From Sinonovacula constricta (Eukaryota; Mollusca; Bivalvia; Cardiida; Solecurtidae): a DNA stretch of 64,000 nucleotides. Below are positions 24,169 to 36,668 of the stretch, piece after piece (position 1 is the stretch's first letter; every line of letters begins with the position of its first letter). The position numbers and the translations under genes were made by a program. The stretch spans positions 21,012,920 through 21,076,919 of the forward strand of contig CM017563.1 of the NCBI GenBank assembly GCA_007844125.1. Reading direction: 5' to 3'. The notes beneath the pieces were generated by a model. It ran no database searches. It saw nothing but the letters and a program-made list of their open reading frames with translations, and was not told the DNA's origin.

Positions 24169-25232
24169 AGTTTACAGTTAAAAATACACCAGACCTTTCT
24201 GTACTGTTTCTGAGATTAAGATGTATAGGGTTTCGTTTCATTATTATTATTGATTATCTTAGCTGCAGCTTATCTAAAGTCTGGACAATCAAATTGGGGA
24301 ATCTGAGCAGACGGCATGTCCACCTCAGAACAATTTCTACCAAGAACATTGATGCAAAGCATTGAAGACGATGCAACATGATGTATTGTATGGCAAAAAT
24401 AAAAATCGTGACAAAATGCTTGGCAAAATGGTGATCAGTGGAAGATGTAAACAACATAACCACCTTATCAAATCGCGTGATTCACTCGTTTCTGGCCAAA
24501 ATGTCAGCAAGATTCCCATCAAAGTATTCTCCCTTGCTTGACAAATCAAATTCAAAAACGATACAATTTAAAAAAAAAATAATAAAAAAATAAATAATGG
24601 AAACTGAACATATTTTTCACTATAATTATCTGACGGCAGTTTTTTATTGTGACAATCACGACAGCTTTTGATGTGACATTGGATTTTTAAGAATTTTTTT
24701 TTAAGATTATTGCTTGATGATGAACTGTTTTTCTGATTACCGCTTAGATCGGTAAACATCCTGGTCACATGACTCTCCAGTGGCAATCAGCAAACGTGAT
24801 CCCATGAGACTTCGCACTTCAGCATGTCATCAATCAGAACTCATCAGCAATGACTGGATTTCCACATGCGGATTTATAATAAGCCTTTCCGTTAAAAATT
24901 AATCTGCCCATTTATGTCTTAACATGAACAAACATAAATGTGAAAAGTTATTCCTAAAATGGTTATAATCCAACATCAATGACAAAGGTTGTATGATGTA
25001 AGCTCTCAAACTTAAAACCTTGCTCATGCTTATTTCATAGGATTTATGTCAATAAAACAACAAAGATACCTATTTTGTCTTTTCTTTTTTCTTAATGTAG
25101 CAACAATTGCATAGAGTGAAATATGATACGACATTCGAGGAAATCATATACACTACAGTTGCGGCTTCTAAGAGAAACAATTGTCATATATTTTATTCTA
25201 ATGAAAATTGCAATTCTGAGCATATTCTTCCA
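24169..25232. other. Unique AT-rich DNA, no gene seen
   Basis: Short minus-strand frames (24254-24555, 24568-24786) show no domain and no splice context. Confidence 0.5.
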
Positions 25233-25270
25233 ACACCCCCCCTCACCACCACCCCCCTCCCCCACCCCCG
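25233..25270. repeat. C-rich tract
   Basis: Runs of three to seven C separated by short spacers. The complementary strand could form a G-quadruplex. Confidence 0.85.
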
Positions 25271-25741
25271 ACAAAAATGTCATCTGACAGATAATAGTCC
25301 AGAAGATGGAATTATCAGGGGTGTTCTCACTGCAGAAGTTTTGTCACCTGCTTGTACTGTTACTTGAGAAACAGCACAGTGACATGGTCTGATGGTCTAC
25401 AAATGGGCCTAAGAAATATGGCGGGCAGAAGAAATTTCCATTCTTGTCAATTTTTCAAGCTAAACCACCAGAACATCTACTGTCTGCTGACCCCTTTGGT
25501 GTAAATCCTACTTTTTACTTGTTTTTTTTTCTTAATGAAGGGACATTACTCTAACTGGTCAAGTTATAATTTTGTTATCTCCCCTTGATGTAGGCCCTTG
25601 ACATATAGTTAAAGTAGAAATTTTTATGAACTTACTACTTTCTTAATTTATTGAAAATGCTTCAGAATGCAAGACACATATACAATCTGGATGGTGAGCA
25701 ATGAGCGAAGTTTTCAGAACAAAATATTTTCAATATGTACC
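25271..25741. other. Unique DNA, no gene seen
   Basis: No exon, RNA gene or repeat recognised. Confidence 0.45.
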
Positions 25742-26224
25742 TTAAAGGTGGTATCCAACAGTTTGTCTTCATCAAATACACATTTATATGGATTCGGGGA
25801 ATCGGGGCATAATTTCTACAAAAAGTCCAAACTAAGTCTAACAAAAGAAGATTTTGAACATTGTCTAAATTGTAAGACAGTAGAAATCATAAACTAAGTC
25901 ACTCTACATGCCTATTCTTTCTAAAACTTTTAATAACCATGATTGTGATTTCTGCTAAAAATAGACATCAGAGCAGATTACCCAAATGATTCTATACAGT
26001 TACAGGTCAAATGGTTTTCTTAGTTTAAAAATAGCTAACTGTGCAGTGTGGCTTAGATAGGTAATACCTATGTCTAACGATGAGTGATTTGTTAAGCTTC
26101 AATTTTCACATAGATGTAGGATGATCAATAATCAGCATTTTGTAAAATCTTTTCAGGCAACAATGATTTATTCAGTTCTTTGAGAGGAAAAAATCTGGTC
26201 CAAACTGTCAGATATGACCTTTAT
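25742..26224 (+). mobile_element. TTAA-flanked MITE, full-length copy
   Basis: Begins TTAAAGGTGGTATCCAACAG and ends CTGTCAGATATGACCTTTAT; the right TTAA has decayed to TTAT. Internal blocks GCTAAAAATAGACATC and TAGCTAACTGTGCAGTGTGG are shared with the family. Confidence 0.87.
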
Positions 26225-26329
26225 GCATAAAACAGACATGAACCTCCCGAAACATCATATACAAATGTATCTTTGTTACCAATCTCTTATACTGTGGGTT
26301 CTGTCACTGGGATGGGATGGGCATGGGAC

Positions 26330-26580
26330 TTGAAGGCAATTTTGCCGATACTGTGCAGCGACATTTCTATCATTATAGCACAGGAGCACTTATAAGGTGC
26401 CCAGGGACTGAACCCGACCGGTCCATTATACTGACACCGACGAGTACAGCTGTCCCCTTAGTCCCGAGTGAAGCCACAACTACCAACTTTAAAGTCTTTG
26501 GTTTAACCCGATCAGGGTTTGTACCCGCAACCTCCTGATCCGCAAGCCGACGCTCTACCAACTGAGCTATTGTGGCCAGT
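26330..26580 (-). mobile_element. SINE family B copy
   Basis: The minus-strand head reads GGCCACAATAGCTCAGTTGG then TAGAGCGTCGGCTTGCGGA, with a B-box region GCGGGTACAAACCC. The body carries CGGTCCATTATACTGACACC. Slightly shortened within the body compared with 22045-22323. Confidence 0.9.
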
Positions 26581-26884
26581 CTCTGTCACAGGCTTTGAGA
26601 ACGTGTAATGTAACTCAATGTGAAGTCGGGTTTAACACCGGCTAGGAATTTTAAAATAGTACTTTCAATTCAGGTACACACTAAGATTGTGGAATACAAA
26701 TAGGAGAAATATAATTGAAATTGTAAAATTAAATCATTTTGTAATGCATAACGTTTTTCAATATACATGTTTGTAATAGATATATGAGTGACTGTTTAAT
26801 CTTGGGTACTTACCTGGCTTTGTAGTAAATACTAAGTGCACAATGGAATTGAACATAATGAATCTCTTTACTTTTATTTCAAAA
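26581..26884. other. Unique DNA, no gene seen
   Basis: No exon, RNA gene or repeat recognised. Confidence 0.45.
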
Positions 26885-29325
26885 ATTTTGATACTTATGG
26901 CGTGAGCCTGTTGCAGGGTAACAAACAATGAAAATGCATCGAAGGATTCTTCAAGAATCTTGATATTTATGGCAGTGAGCCTGTTGCAGGGTAACAAACA
27001 ATAGAAAATGCATCGAAGGATTCTTCTTGAATCTTGATACTTATGGCAGTGAACTTGTTGCAAGGTAGCAAACAACAGAAAATGCATCGAAGGATTCTTA
27101 AAAAATCTTGTTATATATGGCAGTGAGCGTGTTGCAAGCTAGCAAACAATAGAAAATGAATAGAAGGATGGTTTGTTTCTTCTAGAATCTTGATATTTAT
27201 GGCAGTGAGCGTGTGTTGCAAGCTAGCAAACAAACAAAAAAACGCAATAGAAGGATGGTTTGTTTCTTCCAGAATCTTGATATTTATGGCAGTGAGCCTG
27301 TGACAAGGTAACACCTGATACTTCTGCATAGAAGGATGGTTTGTTTCTTCCAGAATTTTGTTATTTATGGCAGTGAGCGTGTTGCAAGCTAGCAAACAAT
27401 AGAAAATGAATAGAAGGATGGTTTGTTTCTTCTTGAATCTTGATATTTAAGGCAGTGAGCGTGTGTTGCAAGCTAGCAAACAAACAAAAAAACGCAATAA
27501 AAGGATGGTTTGTTTCTTCCAGAATTTTGTTATTTATGGCAGTGAGCGTGTGACAAGGTAACACCTGACACCTGATACTTCTGCATAGAAGTATGGTTTG
27601 TTTCTTCCAGAATTTTGTTATTTATGGCAGTGAGCGTGTGACAAGGTAACACCTGACACCTGATACTTCTGCATAGAAGGATGGTTTGTTTCTTCCAGAA
27701 TTTTGTTATTTACGGCAGTGAGCGTGTGACAAGGTAACACCTGACACCTGATATTTCTGCATAGAAGTATGGTTTGTTTCTTCCAGAATCTTGTTATTTA
27801 TGGCAGTGAGCCTGTGACAAGGTAACACCTGATACTTCTGCATAGAAGGATGGTTTGTTTCTTCCAGAATTTTGTTATTTATGGCAGTGAGCCTGTGACA
27901 AGGTAACACCTGATACTTCTGCATAGAAGGATGATTTGTTTCTTCCAGAATTTTGTTATTTATGGCAGTGAGCGTGTGACAAGGTAACACCTGACACCTG
28001 ATACTTCTGCATAGAAGTATGGTTTGTTTCTTCCAGAATTTTGTTATTTACGGCAGTGAGCGTGTGACAAGGTAACACCTGACACCTGATACTTCTGCAT
28101 AGAAGTATGGTTTGTTTCTTCCAGAATCTTGTTATTTATGGCAGTGAGCCTGTGACAAGGTAACACCTAATACTTCTGCATAGAAGGATGATTTGTTTCT
28201 TCCAGAATCTTGATATTTATGGCAGTGAGCCTGTGACAAGGTAACACCTGATACTTCTGTATAGAAGGATGGTTTGTTTCTTCCAGAATCTTGTTATTTA
28301 CGGCAGTGAGCCTGTGACAAGGTAACACCTGATACTTCTGTATAGAAGGATGGTTTGTTTCTTCCAGAATTTTGTTATTTATGGCAGTGAGCCTGTGACA
28401 AGGTAACACCTGATACTTCTGTATAGAAGGATGATTTGTTTCTTCCAGAATTTTGTTATTTACGGCAGTGAGCCTGTGACAAGGTAACACCTGATACTTC
28501 TGCATAGAAGGATGATTTGTTTCTTCCAGAATCTTGATATTTATGGCAGTGAGCCTGTGACAAGGTAACACCTAATACTTCTGCATAGAAGGATGGTTTG
28601 TTTCTTCCAGAATTTTGTTATTTATGGCAGTGAGCCTGTGACAAGGTAACACCTGATACTTCTGTATAGAAGGATGGTTTGTTTCTTCCAGAATCTTGTT
28701 ATTTACGGCAGTGAGCGTGTGACAAGGTAACACCTGACACCTGATACTTCTGCATAGAAGGATGGTTTGTTTCTTCCAGAATTTTGTTATTTATGGCAGT
28801 GAGCCTGTGACAAGGTAACACCTGACACCTGATACTTCTGCATAGAAGGATGGTTTGTTTCTTCCAGAATCTTGATATTTATGGCAGTGAGCCTGTGACA
28901 AGGTAACACCTGATACTTCTGTATAGAAGGATGGTTTGTTTCTTCCAGAATTTTGTTATTTATGGCAGTGAGCCTGTGACAAGGTAACACCTGATACTTC
29001 TGTATAGAAGGATGGTTTGTTTCTTCCAGAATTTTGTTATTTATGGCAGTGAGCCTGTGACAAGGTAACACCTGATACTTCTGTATAGAAGGATGGTTTG
29101 TTTCTTCCAGAATCTTGTTATTAATGGCAGTGAGCCTGTGACAAGGTAACACCTGATACTTCTGCATAGAAGGATGGTTTGTTTCTTCCAGAATCTTGTT
29201 ATTTATGGCAGTGAGCCTGTGACAAGGTAACACCTGACACCTGATACTTCTGCATAGAAGGATGGTTTGTTTCTTCCAGAATTTTGTTATTTATGGCAGT
29301 GAGCCTGTTGCAGGGTAAAAAACAA
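26885..29325. repeat. 81-bp minisatellite with 88-bp variants, about 30 copies
   Basis: The main unit is TTCTTCCAGAATTTTGTTAT, TTATGGCAGTGAGCCTGTGA, CAAGGTAACACCTGATACTT, CTGCATAGAAGGATGGTTTG, T (81 bp). A variant carries an extra 7 bp, with CACCTGA doubled. The left third (26885-27500) holds older types with GTTGCAGGGTAACAAACAAT or AAGCTAGCAAACAA inserts. Minus-strand frames of 27-residue repeats follow from the 81-bp period and break wherever a 7-bp insert occurs, so I do not call them genes. Confidence 0.95.
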
Positions 29326-29729
29326 TAAAAATGCATAAAATGATGGTTTGTTACATTTCGAATTTTGATATTTATAACCATGAGCTAGTTGCAGGGATAA
29401 ATGTGAGTGTAAGGAAATACAACCCTGCTAAGGCTGTTGTAGCTAAATCCACATTCCCAGACAATGTTCAAGTAAAAGATGTTTGGGTACATATAACCTT
29501 TGCGGTCTCAGAGATCTGTCCTCCTGACAGATAAACACAGATCAGGAAGTGTTTACATTTGTATTACTGCCCCTTTCATACTGAAGCCAAACAAACCATG
29601 AATTGCTGCACGGTTATAGATGTTCTCCCTCTGGGAGATGTCTGAAGTCCCAAATATCAAGTTTTACTAGCTAAGTATGAAGTTGTTCTCAAGTAACTAA
29701 GAATTAAGGGCAAGTGTGTGGTTCAATGT
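29326..29729. other. Unique DNA, no gene recognised
   Basis: An open stretch ending in a stop at 29534 reads AKAVVAKSTFPDNVQVKDVW and onward. Its residue mix is less AT-driven than elsewhere, but no family or splice sites were recognised. Confidence 0.35.
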
Positions 29730-29880
29730 AAAAGGTGGTATCTGACAGTTTATTTGTGTCAAATACAATTGTAACAATACCTGGTGGTACCTGACAGTTT
29801 GTTTGTGTCAAATACAATTGTAACAATACCTGATATCTGTTTGGGGTGTTTGTGCATAATTTCAGTAGAAACTTTCAGCC
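29730..29880 (+). mobile_element. TTAA MITE, left end only, with an internal duplication
   Basis: AAAGGTGGTATCTGACAGTT marks the left terminus. The first 48-49 bp are then duplicated (GGTGGTACCTGACAGTTTGT). Family sequence continues to about 29880, where a 42-bp array replaces the rest. Confidence 0.8.
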
Positions 29881-30570
29881 TATTTAAAATGTGTCCCAAA
29901 CTGCATCAAAAATAGTTCTTTTGATTTAAAATGTGTCTCAAACTGCATCAAAAATAGTTCTTCCGATTCAAAATGTGTCTCAAACTGCATCAAAAATAGT
30001 TCTTCTGATTTAAAATGTTTTTCAAACTGCATCAAAAATAGTTCTTCTGATTCAAAATTTGTTTCAAACTGCATCAAAAATAGTCCTTCTAGATTCAAAA
30101 TGTGTCCCAAACTGCATCAAAAATAGTTCTTCTGATTCAAAATTTGTTTCAAACTGCATCAAAAATAGTCCTTCTAGATTCAAAATGTGTCCCAAACTGC
30201 ATCAAAAATAGTTCTTCTGATTCAAAATTTGTCTCAAACTGCATCAAAAATAGTTCTTCTGATTCAAAATGTGTCTCATACTGCATCCAAAAAAGTTCTT
30301 CTGATTCAAAATGTGTCTCAAACTGCATCAAAAATAGTTCTTCTGATTCAAAATTTTTCTCAAACTGCATCAAAAATAGTTCTTCTGATTCAAAATGTGT
30401 CTCAAACTGCATCAAAAATAGTTCTTCTGATTCAAAATGTGTCTCAAACTGCATCAAAAAATAGTTCTTCTAGATTCAAAATGTGTCTAAAACTGCATCA
30501 AAAATAGTTCTCCTTGATTCAAAATGTGTCTAAAACTGCATCAAAAATAGTTCTCCTTGATTCAAAATGT
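29881..30570. repeat. 42-bp minisatellite, about 16 copies
   Basis: Unit: CAAACTGCATCAAAAATAGT, TCTTCTGATTCAAAATGTGT, CT. It is 42 bp, a multiple of three, so repeated 14-residue frames stay open on both strands; I consider these artefacts. One-base changes (TCTAGATT, TCCTTGATT) occur near the right end. Confidence 0.95.
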
Positions 30571-32058
30571 GTCCATGCAATGTTTTATCAGAGCTGTAAA
30601 AAGCATTAGACTGACAAACTTATACATAATATTGGATGTTACGTGGTAAGGACATTTGGACCATACGAAGTATCAGAAGGTCCCAGGTTCAAACCTATCA
30701 ACTCCAATACCGGCCATGTGATGGTAGTTCTTGTGCAAGAATTTTTATTCGCACTTCAATTTGGGTGGTCAGTACCTTAGAACAAAGAAATTGGGGGCAG
30801 GTAAGAAGGGATTAACATAAATTGAAAGAACTTGTTTCCTGGTTGACTATAAATTAATAGATTGAAACTAATTGGAGCACTCACCTGACTTGATTGACCA
30901 TGAGCCATTGGCCACATGGGTCACCAAGTCTCAAACTCGGCTTCAACGTCATCAACAGACCCACACATACCAGCCTTGGCACTAATCAAGGTCCAGGAAT
31001 GCTGTCCGCCGCAACCTCAGAAAATGTTCATTCACAAAAAGTTGACTGTATAAACCTTTTTTAAGGTAATTTTGCAGAAATTGCTATAATGAATCAGCAC
31101 CGTAGAACACGATCACTCATAAACACATGCACTGTGTAAAAAGCATGTCCGATATGTGTTGTTATGTTCAATACCTTAATGTAACTTTCACTCGAACAAC
31201 TTTCACAAAACAAAACGTTCTCAAAATATTTCAATTAACAATATCAATCCAGTATTGTCATCCACACTTCAGTTAAGAAAACTTTTACTCATAAAATGTT
31301 CACAAATCAAACTTTAATACAGTCAATACCGTCATGTATTCATACTCGGCGAAAATGTCTTTCGCTAAAAAAAAATGTTTTTAATGTTTTCATAACACTT
31401 CAGTATCCTTATGAATTCAATAATACACAGAATTATCTTATTTTATCATATTACATTATATTATAAATATATATCATATTACTTCAATTTAATTAGTAAT
31501 AATACCAAGATAAAAAACACACATTCCGCTCAAAAATACCATAAAACGCAGTTTCACTTTAGAATACTTTTATTTCCACAATGCTTAATACACTTCTAAA
31601 TATTTCTATTTACAAAAATTGAAACCTAAGATTTCCACCTTGAACACATCCAGAAATATCCACATATCAACCACTGTCAAGGTATATTCATCCCTTACTC
31701 TCTCATTTCAAGTACAAAAAATTAACAATGACGTCTGCCTTAAAATAGCTGTTTTTTCTTCAGTTTTCACTTACATAAGAATCCTGTAAACAATGAGTAA
31801 TTTTATCAACGCAAAACATTGCCTTCACTTCAGTTATATTAGCAGCTGCTGTAACAACAAGATATGAACTAATAATGACAGTTTGCAATTCAAAGTGTGA
31901 GTTACCGGTAAATGACTGACAAATTAGGATTAAAAGTTCTACTTACGCAGATTTACAGTCTTATTAAAAGGCAAATTATAAGTCAAAGTACTACTAATAG
32001 TCTAAAATAGAAATTATGCTAAATGACATATAACGATAAGAACTAGAGCATTTGCCAA
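30571..32058. other. AT-rich DNA with a tRNA-like segment, no gene seen
   Basis: At 30641-30698 GTGGTAAGGACATTTGGACC and a B-box-like GGTTCAAACC suggest a decayed tRNA-derived element. From 31020 to 31600, TTCACAAA/AAATGTTC-type words recur loosely. No exon was recognised. Confidence 0.4.
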
Positions 32059-32543
32059 TTAAAGGTGGTATTCCGACAGTTTGGACCGCAATATTTTTAG
32101 TAAACATATTAATAAATCTTTGTCATCTGAACAGATCCTGCAAAATGATATGCATTCATGTTCTACAACTGTCTGAATCATTATGCCACAATCATCATTA
32201 CAAACACGTATTTCCTATCTGAGCCACTACGCACAGTGAGCTATTTTGAAACTAATAAAACAACATGACCACTTATGTCTAAGCTCATCCACATCCGTTG
32301 TGATGTCGGTGTCTATTTTTAGCAGGAATCCCGATCGTTCTTTTTTTTAGATTTGAAAAAATGAACATTTTAAGTGTTTATTAACAAATTATACTGCCCT
32401 AATATTGAGATAATCCTGAAAATCATCAAAGTTTAGACTAAAATTTGTTTTCTCTGCAAAAATTATGAGCAAATACGCCAAAACGAGGTTAGATATTGTT
32501 ACATTTATCTGACATAGGCAAACTGTCAGACACTACCTTTAAC
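32059..32543 (-). mobile_element. TTAA-flanked MITE, full-length copy
   Basis: Begins TTAAAGGTGGTATTCCGACA and ends CTGTCAGACACTACCTTTAA. Same orientation as 19871-20360 (TTTGGACC beside the left end). No coding capacity. Confidence 0.9.
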
Positions 32544-33177
32544 ACAATTAGACATCCATATACAAAAAGAAAGCCCTACCATCATTGTGTAAATACCATA
32601 TATAAGTCATCAGACGTTTAGAAGAACTTAACAACTTCAAAATACAAACATGCCCATTTGAAATTCTGCTCCAGACAACATATATATTAAAGAAATTTTA
32701 ACAAATATATCCCATAATTCTGCGTTATTCCCATAAAACACCTCGACTGTAACAAACCTACAATTAAGTTAAAATCCTGCAGAGGTGACAGGCTTTCCAA
32801 AACAAATAAATCACCAACAGACAAATATGCTCAACACATTTCCATGGCAACATCAAAATGTCAACAAACTTTAAAAGAAGAAATTGAACACATTTAATGC
32901 TTGAAAAGAAAATGAAGAAACTCCAGTTTTCAATTTATCAAGTATTATTTAATGCACATCAACTACGATAGCTCACTTAAGATTACTTTTCAACTAAACA
33001 CAAGACATTCCCCAAACGTAAACGTGACAGTGGTTGGAAGAGAGCTATCAATATTTCAGCATAGATGTGGTTTCAGGAAGGAACAAAAACAACAATATCC
33101 TGCATCAAGTACATGTTCCCATACAATACAAGGATTTAAGTAAGTCTTCACATCAGCTCAAATCCTTAAGTATTGTG
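32544..33177. other. Unique AT-rich DNA, no gene seen
   Basis: No exon, RNA gene or array recognised. Confidence 0.45.
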
Positions 33178-34374
33178 TTAAAGGTGATATCCGATAGTTT
33201 TGAACAGAGATTTTTTCAGAAAATAGCACATAAGTCATTTTTACCTGTAAAGAACATGAAAAAGGTATTCATTGGTGCCCTTTATCTGTGTGAACAGTGA
33301 AGCATAAATCCCCACTCGCCACTGCTAACAGGTATTTCCTATCTGAGCCATAATGCAGACATCTTCAACCTAAGAAAACCACACGACATCTTTCTTTTGA
33401 GATCACGTTATATGGTCATCTGGTGAGATCATGTTATATGGTCATCTGGTGAGATCACGTTATATGGTCATCTGGTGAGATCACGTTATATGGTCATCTG
33501 GTGAGATCACGTTATATGGTCATCTGGTGAGATCACGTTATATGGTCATCTGGTGAGATCACGTTATATGGTCATCTGGTGAGATCACGTTAAATGGTCA
33601 TCTGGTGAGATCACGTTATATGGTCATCTGGTGAGATCACGTTATATGGTCATCTGGTGAGATCACGTTATATATGGTCATCTGGTGAGATCACGTTATA
33701 TGGTCATCTGGTGAGATCACGTTATATGGTCATCTGGTGAGATCACGTTATATGGTCATCTGGTGAGATCACGTTATATGGTCATCTGGTGAAAACACGT
33801 TATATGGTCATCTGGTGAGATCACGTTATATGGTCATCTGGTGAGATCACGTTATATGGTCATCTGGTGCACGTTATATGGTCATCTGGTGAGATCACGT
33901 TATATGGTCATCTGGTGAAATCATGTTATATGGTCATCTGGTGAAATCAAGTTATATGGTCATCTGGTGAGATCACGTTATATGGTCATCTGGTGAAATC
34001 ACGTTATATGGTCATCTGGTGAGATCACGTTATATGGTCATCTGGTGAAATCACGTTATATGGTCATCTGGTGAAATCAAGTTATATGGTCATCTGGTGA
34101 AATCACGTTATATGGTCATCTGGGTAGTCCGCTTTGACACCAACATCCATTTTTAGCATAGATCACTATCATGCTTATTTAAAGATTTCGAAAGAATGAA
34201 CATTTAGAATGATATTTTTTTGCAAGTTGTACCATCTAACAACATTGGTATTTTTCAAAATCATCCTTACCTAGACTTAAGTATGTTTATTCAGAAATTA
34301 TGCCTAAATTCCCCCCAAAACGAGATATTGTTGCATAGATGTGATACAGGCAAACTGTCAGCTACCACCTTTTA
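33178..34374 (-). mobile_element. TTAA MITE enlarged by an internal minisatellite
   Basis: Left end TTAAAGGTGATATCCGATAG, right end CTGTCAGCTACCACCTTTTA. Family sequence is present on both sides of the 26-bp array at 33399-34124. Without that array the element would have the usual length of about 0.5 kb. Confidence 0.87.
33399..34124. repeat. 26-bp minisatellite inside a MITE, about 28 copies
   Basis: Unit GAGATCACGTTATATGGTCA plus TCTGGT. Copies are nearly identical: a few GAAATC or CAAGTT variants, one TATATA insertion and one copy shortened at about 33870. The MITE family has GTGATCTC and ATGA..ACGTGATCTC-like sequence at the same place (for example near 22870 on the opposite strand), so the unit appears to come from the element itself. 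Confidence 0.95.
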
Positions 34375-34830
34375 TATCGAGAGACACATGTGCAAATAAC
34401 AATTAATTTCCTGCTTTATAATTATGTTATGATTGGTTTTGTATTGTTGTTTGTTATACTTCTCTGACACAATGGTTATAAGAGCAGAATAATAAGGCTT
34501 ATATGAAGAAGCATGCTTGACAGTGACCATAAACCTTGAGACTGGAGTGGTATACACTATTCTCGCAGCATAACTAATCTCTCGGTATTTTCGAAAAGGT
34601 TCTTAGCACTGTCTAGCACTCGAATACAGTAAACACTGTTGGCCTATTTTACTTTACTATTTAAGACTGTTTTTCCAGTGATGTCAACCTTGACTGTATC
34701 TGCAATGTCTCACTAAAGTCAGAGTCGTAAGGAGAGGCAGCACGTTTTATCGTACACACGATCCTGAAGAGTAAACATTTTCTTCTGAAGTGCTTTTCAT
34801 GTTCTGATTTTGTTCTTAATAACAAACTGT
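34375..34830. other. Unique DNA, no gene seen
   Basis: No exon, RNA gene or repeat recognised. Confidence 0.45.
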
Positions 34831-35105
34831 TGACATTTTCAACTTGCCGACTTTTAATTGAAGAACCGTTACTTATTTACTGCTATGTAACCCTTATTAC
34901 AAACAAGAAGAGTAGTGGCCCTTGATTACTAGAATAGTGATGACATCATTTATCAAATAAGACGACTGACATTTTCAACTTGCCGACATTTAATTGATAA
35001 ACCGTTACTTATTTACTGCTATGTAACCCTTATTACAAACAAGAAGAGTAGTGGCCCTTGATTACCGTGAGAATAGTGATGACATCATTTATCAAATAAG
35101 ACAAC
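34831..35105. repeat. Tandem duplication of a 136-bp segment
   Basis: TGACATTTTCAACTTGCCGA starts at 34831 and again at 34967. The two copies run in parallel to ATCATTTATCAAATAAGAC with only a few changes. Confidence 0.93.
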
Positions 35106-35696
35106 TGTCAACTTTTTTCACGCCTGCTTGCGTGATAAGTGACAGACGCTTTTGAACTGACACTGTGTTTATTATGAATATGGGATGATACAGTTGGGAA
35201 AAACACATTATACTGCCAGGTAAGTTTTTAATTTATACAGGGCTGGAAAAGCGTACTTTTCAATGACTAGTCCCGGACTTGTAACCTGGACAAAAGTGAT
35301 TTGACAGAAGATTTGCATCGTTTTCGATATCATTAATAAACACAACAACACATTTGTCATGTCTACAACAAACAAGATATAGCAACATGTTGTTTCTTAT
35401 AATTTTTTGTCTAGAAGTATTTATGTATCGCACATCGTGATTGACTGTTTTGGTTTCTAAAAGTATTAATGCACGTCGTGATTGACTGTTTTGGACAGGT
35501 GCGTGCATTGTACATGTACCACCTTTACTTGTTGTTGATAAATGCTCCTGATGTGAAATTGATTGTCTTCATTGCTAATTAGAAACTGCTGTTTGTTTGT
35601 CACTTGTCCGACTGCCGATTTCTGATTTGTCCGGGACTAATTCAATGATCAAGGACCAATAGCCAGAAACTGCATTTTGACTTGTCAGAGACAAAG
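35106..35696. other. Mixed DNA, possible hAT fragment, no gene
   Basis: CAGGGCTGG at about 35240 and CTTGTCC/TTGTCCGGGACTA motifs resemble the segment near 23156-24050. A short duplication of CGTGATTGACTGTTTTGG occurs at about 35437 and 35476. No exon. Confidence 0.4.
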
Positions 35697-36095
35697 TTTC
35701 TGCAGAAATCACAATTTATAGTCTAAGTTTTGACCATTTTCAACAGAATCTCAATTTTAGGGCAGTTTACCTCATTAATCAGCTTAAATGTTTACTTTTT
35801 TTAAATCTAAAAATAAGAACAACTGGGATTCCTTCTTTAAATAGAAAATGACATCACAGCAGATGAGCTAAAACATAAGTGGTCACATGATTTTCTGAGT
35901 TTAAAAATAGCTAACTGTGCAGCATTGCTGAGATAGGAAATACATGTTTGTAATGACCATTGTGGTGTTATGGTTCACTCGCCAGGTGTAGGACATCAAT
36001 AAACAGCATTTTGCAAGATCTGTTCAAGAAACAATGGTTTATGAAAATATTAAATGAAAATATCTTTGGTCCAAACTGTCTGACAGCACCTTTAA
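35697..36095 (+). mobile_element. TTAA MITE, left end missing
   Basis: Starts inside the element (TTCTGCAGAAATCACAATTT) and ends GTCCAAACTGTCTGACAGCA plus CCTTTAA. The left inverted terminus is gone. Confidence 0.85.
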
Positions 36096-36504
36096 AAAAA
36101 TTGCATGGTACCATGGGTTTGATTATTGAACCACGAACTAAACGAAAAGTCGATAATTGCCATGTATCAATTGCTACATACCTAGTATCAAAAAGAGAAA
36201 CTAATAGCAACCTTCTTCATCTTACTACTCTTTTTTATCTCCTTCAAATAACCCCACAATTATCTTTGTTTATGTCACTTTAATAATTTTAGAAAACTAT
36301 AAAAGAACAAACTTCTATTGTTTCCATTAATTTCTCACCTATGCACCTGTTAATTATGCTTGTGAAACCAGTGTGTAAATTAAAAATAGAAAATTAGAAT
36401 ATATACAATGCACTTAATTCCTTGTTTGCTTCAATGTATACACCATACAGCAGCAAAAAAATGTTTGGGTTGCTATAGCAACATCTGAATGTTTTAGATT
36501 GGGA
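36096..36504. other. Unique DNA, no gene seen
   Basis: No exon, RNA gene or repeat recognised. Confidence 0.45.
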
Positions 36505-36668
36505 AGACCCCAGGAAAATGTTGAAGGAGTGACAGTGGTACACTGGAGGTTAGCCAGAAAACCTCACCACATAAAAGTTTTCTCCCTTACTGGGATTCAA
36601 ACCCAAGTGTTGAGAGTTCCAGGTGTCAGATAGCTTACAACTCTACTTACATCGCCTAGGGTGCATCC
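36505..36668 (-). mobile_element. SINE family C, diverged copy
   Basis: GGTTAGCCAGAAAACCTCAC, GGGATTCAAACCCAAGTG (B box on the minus strand) and ACAACTCTACTTACATCGCC follow family C in order, with many changes. Confidence 0.75.

Noticed and set aside
27111..29233. Minus-strand repeat protein with 27-residue units
   Set aside because: The 81-bp period keeps the frame open; 7-bp inserts break it repeatedly, and no start context or splice support was seen.
29331..29534. Possible exon AKAVVAKSTFPDNVQVKDVW
   Set aside because: The residue mix is plausible, but there is no recognisable family, no clear acceptor, and it adjoins repeats. Noted only as low-confidence DNA.
29880..30507. Both-strand 14-residue repeat proteins
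   Set aside because: Artefact of a 42-bp tandem repeat open in several frames at once.
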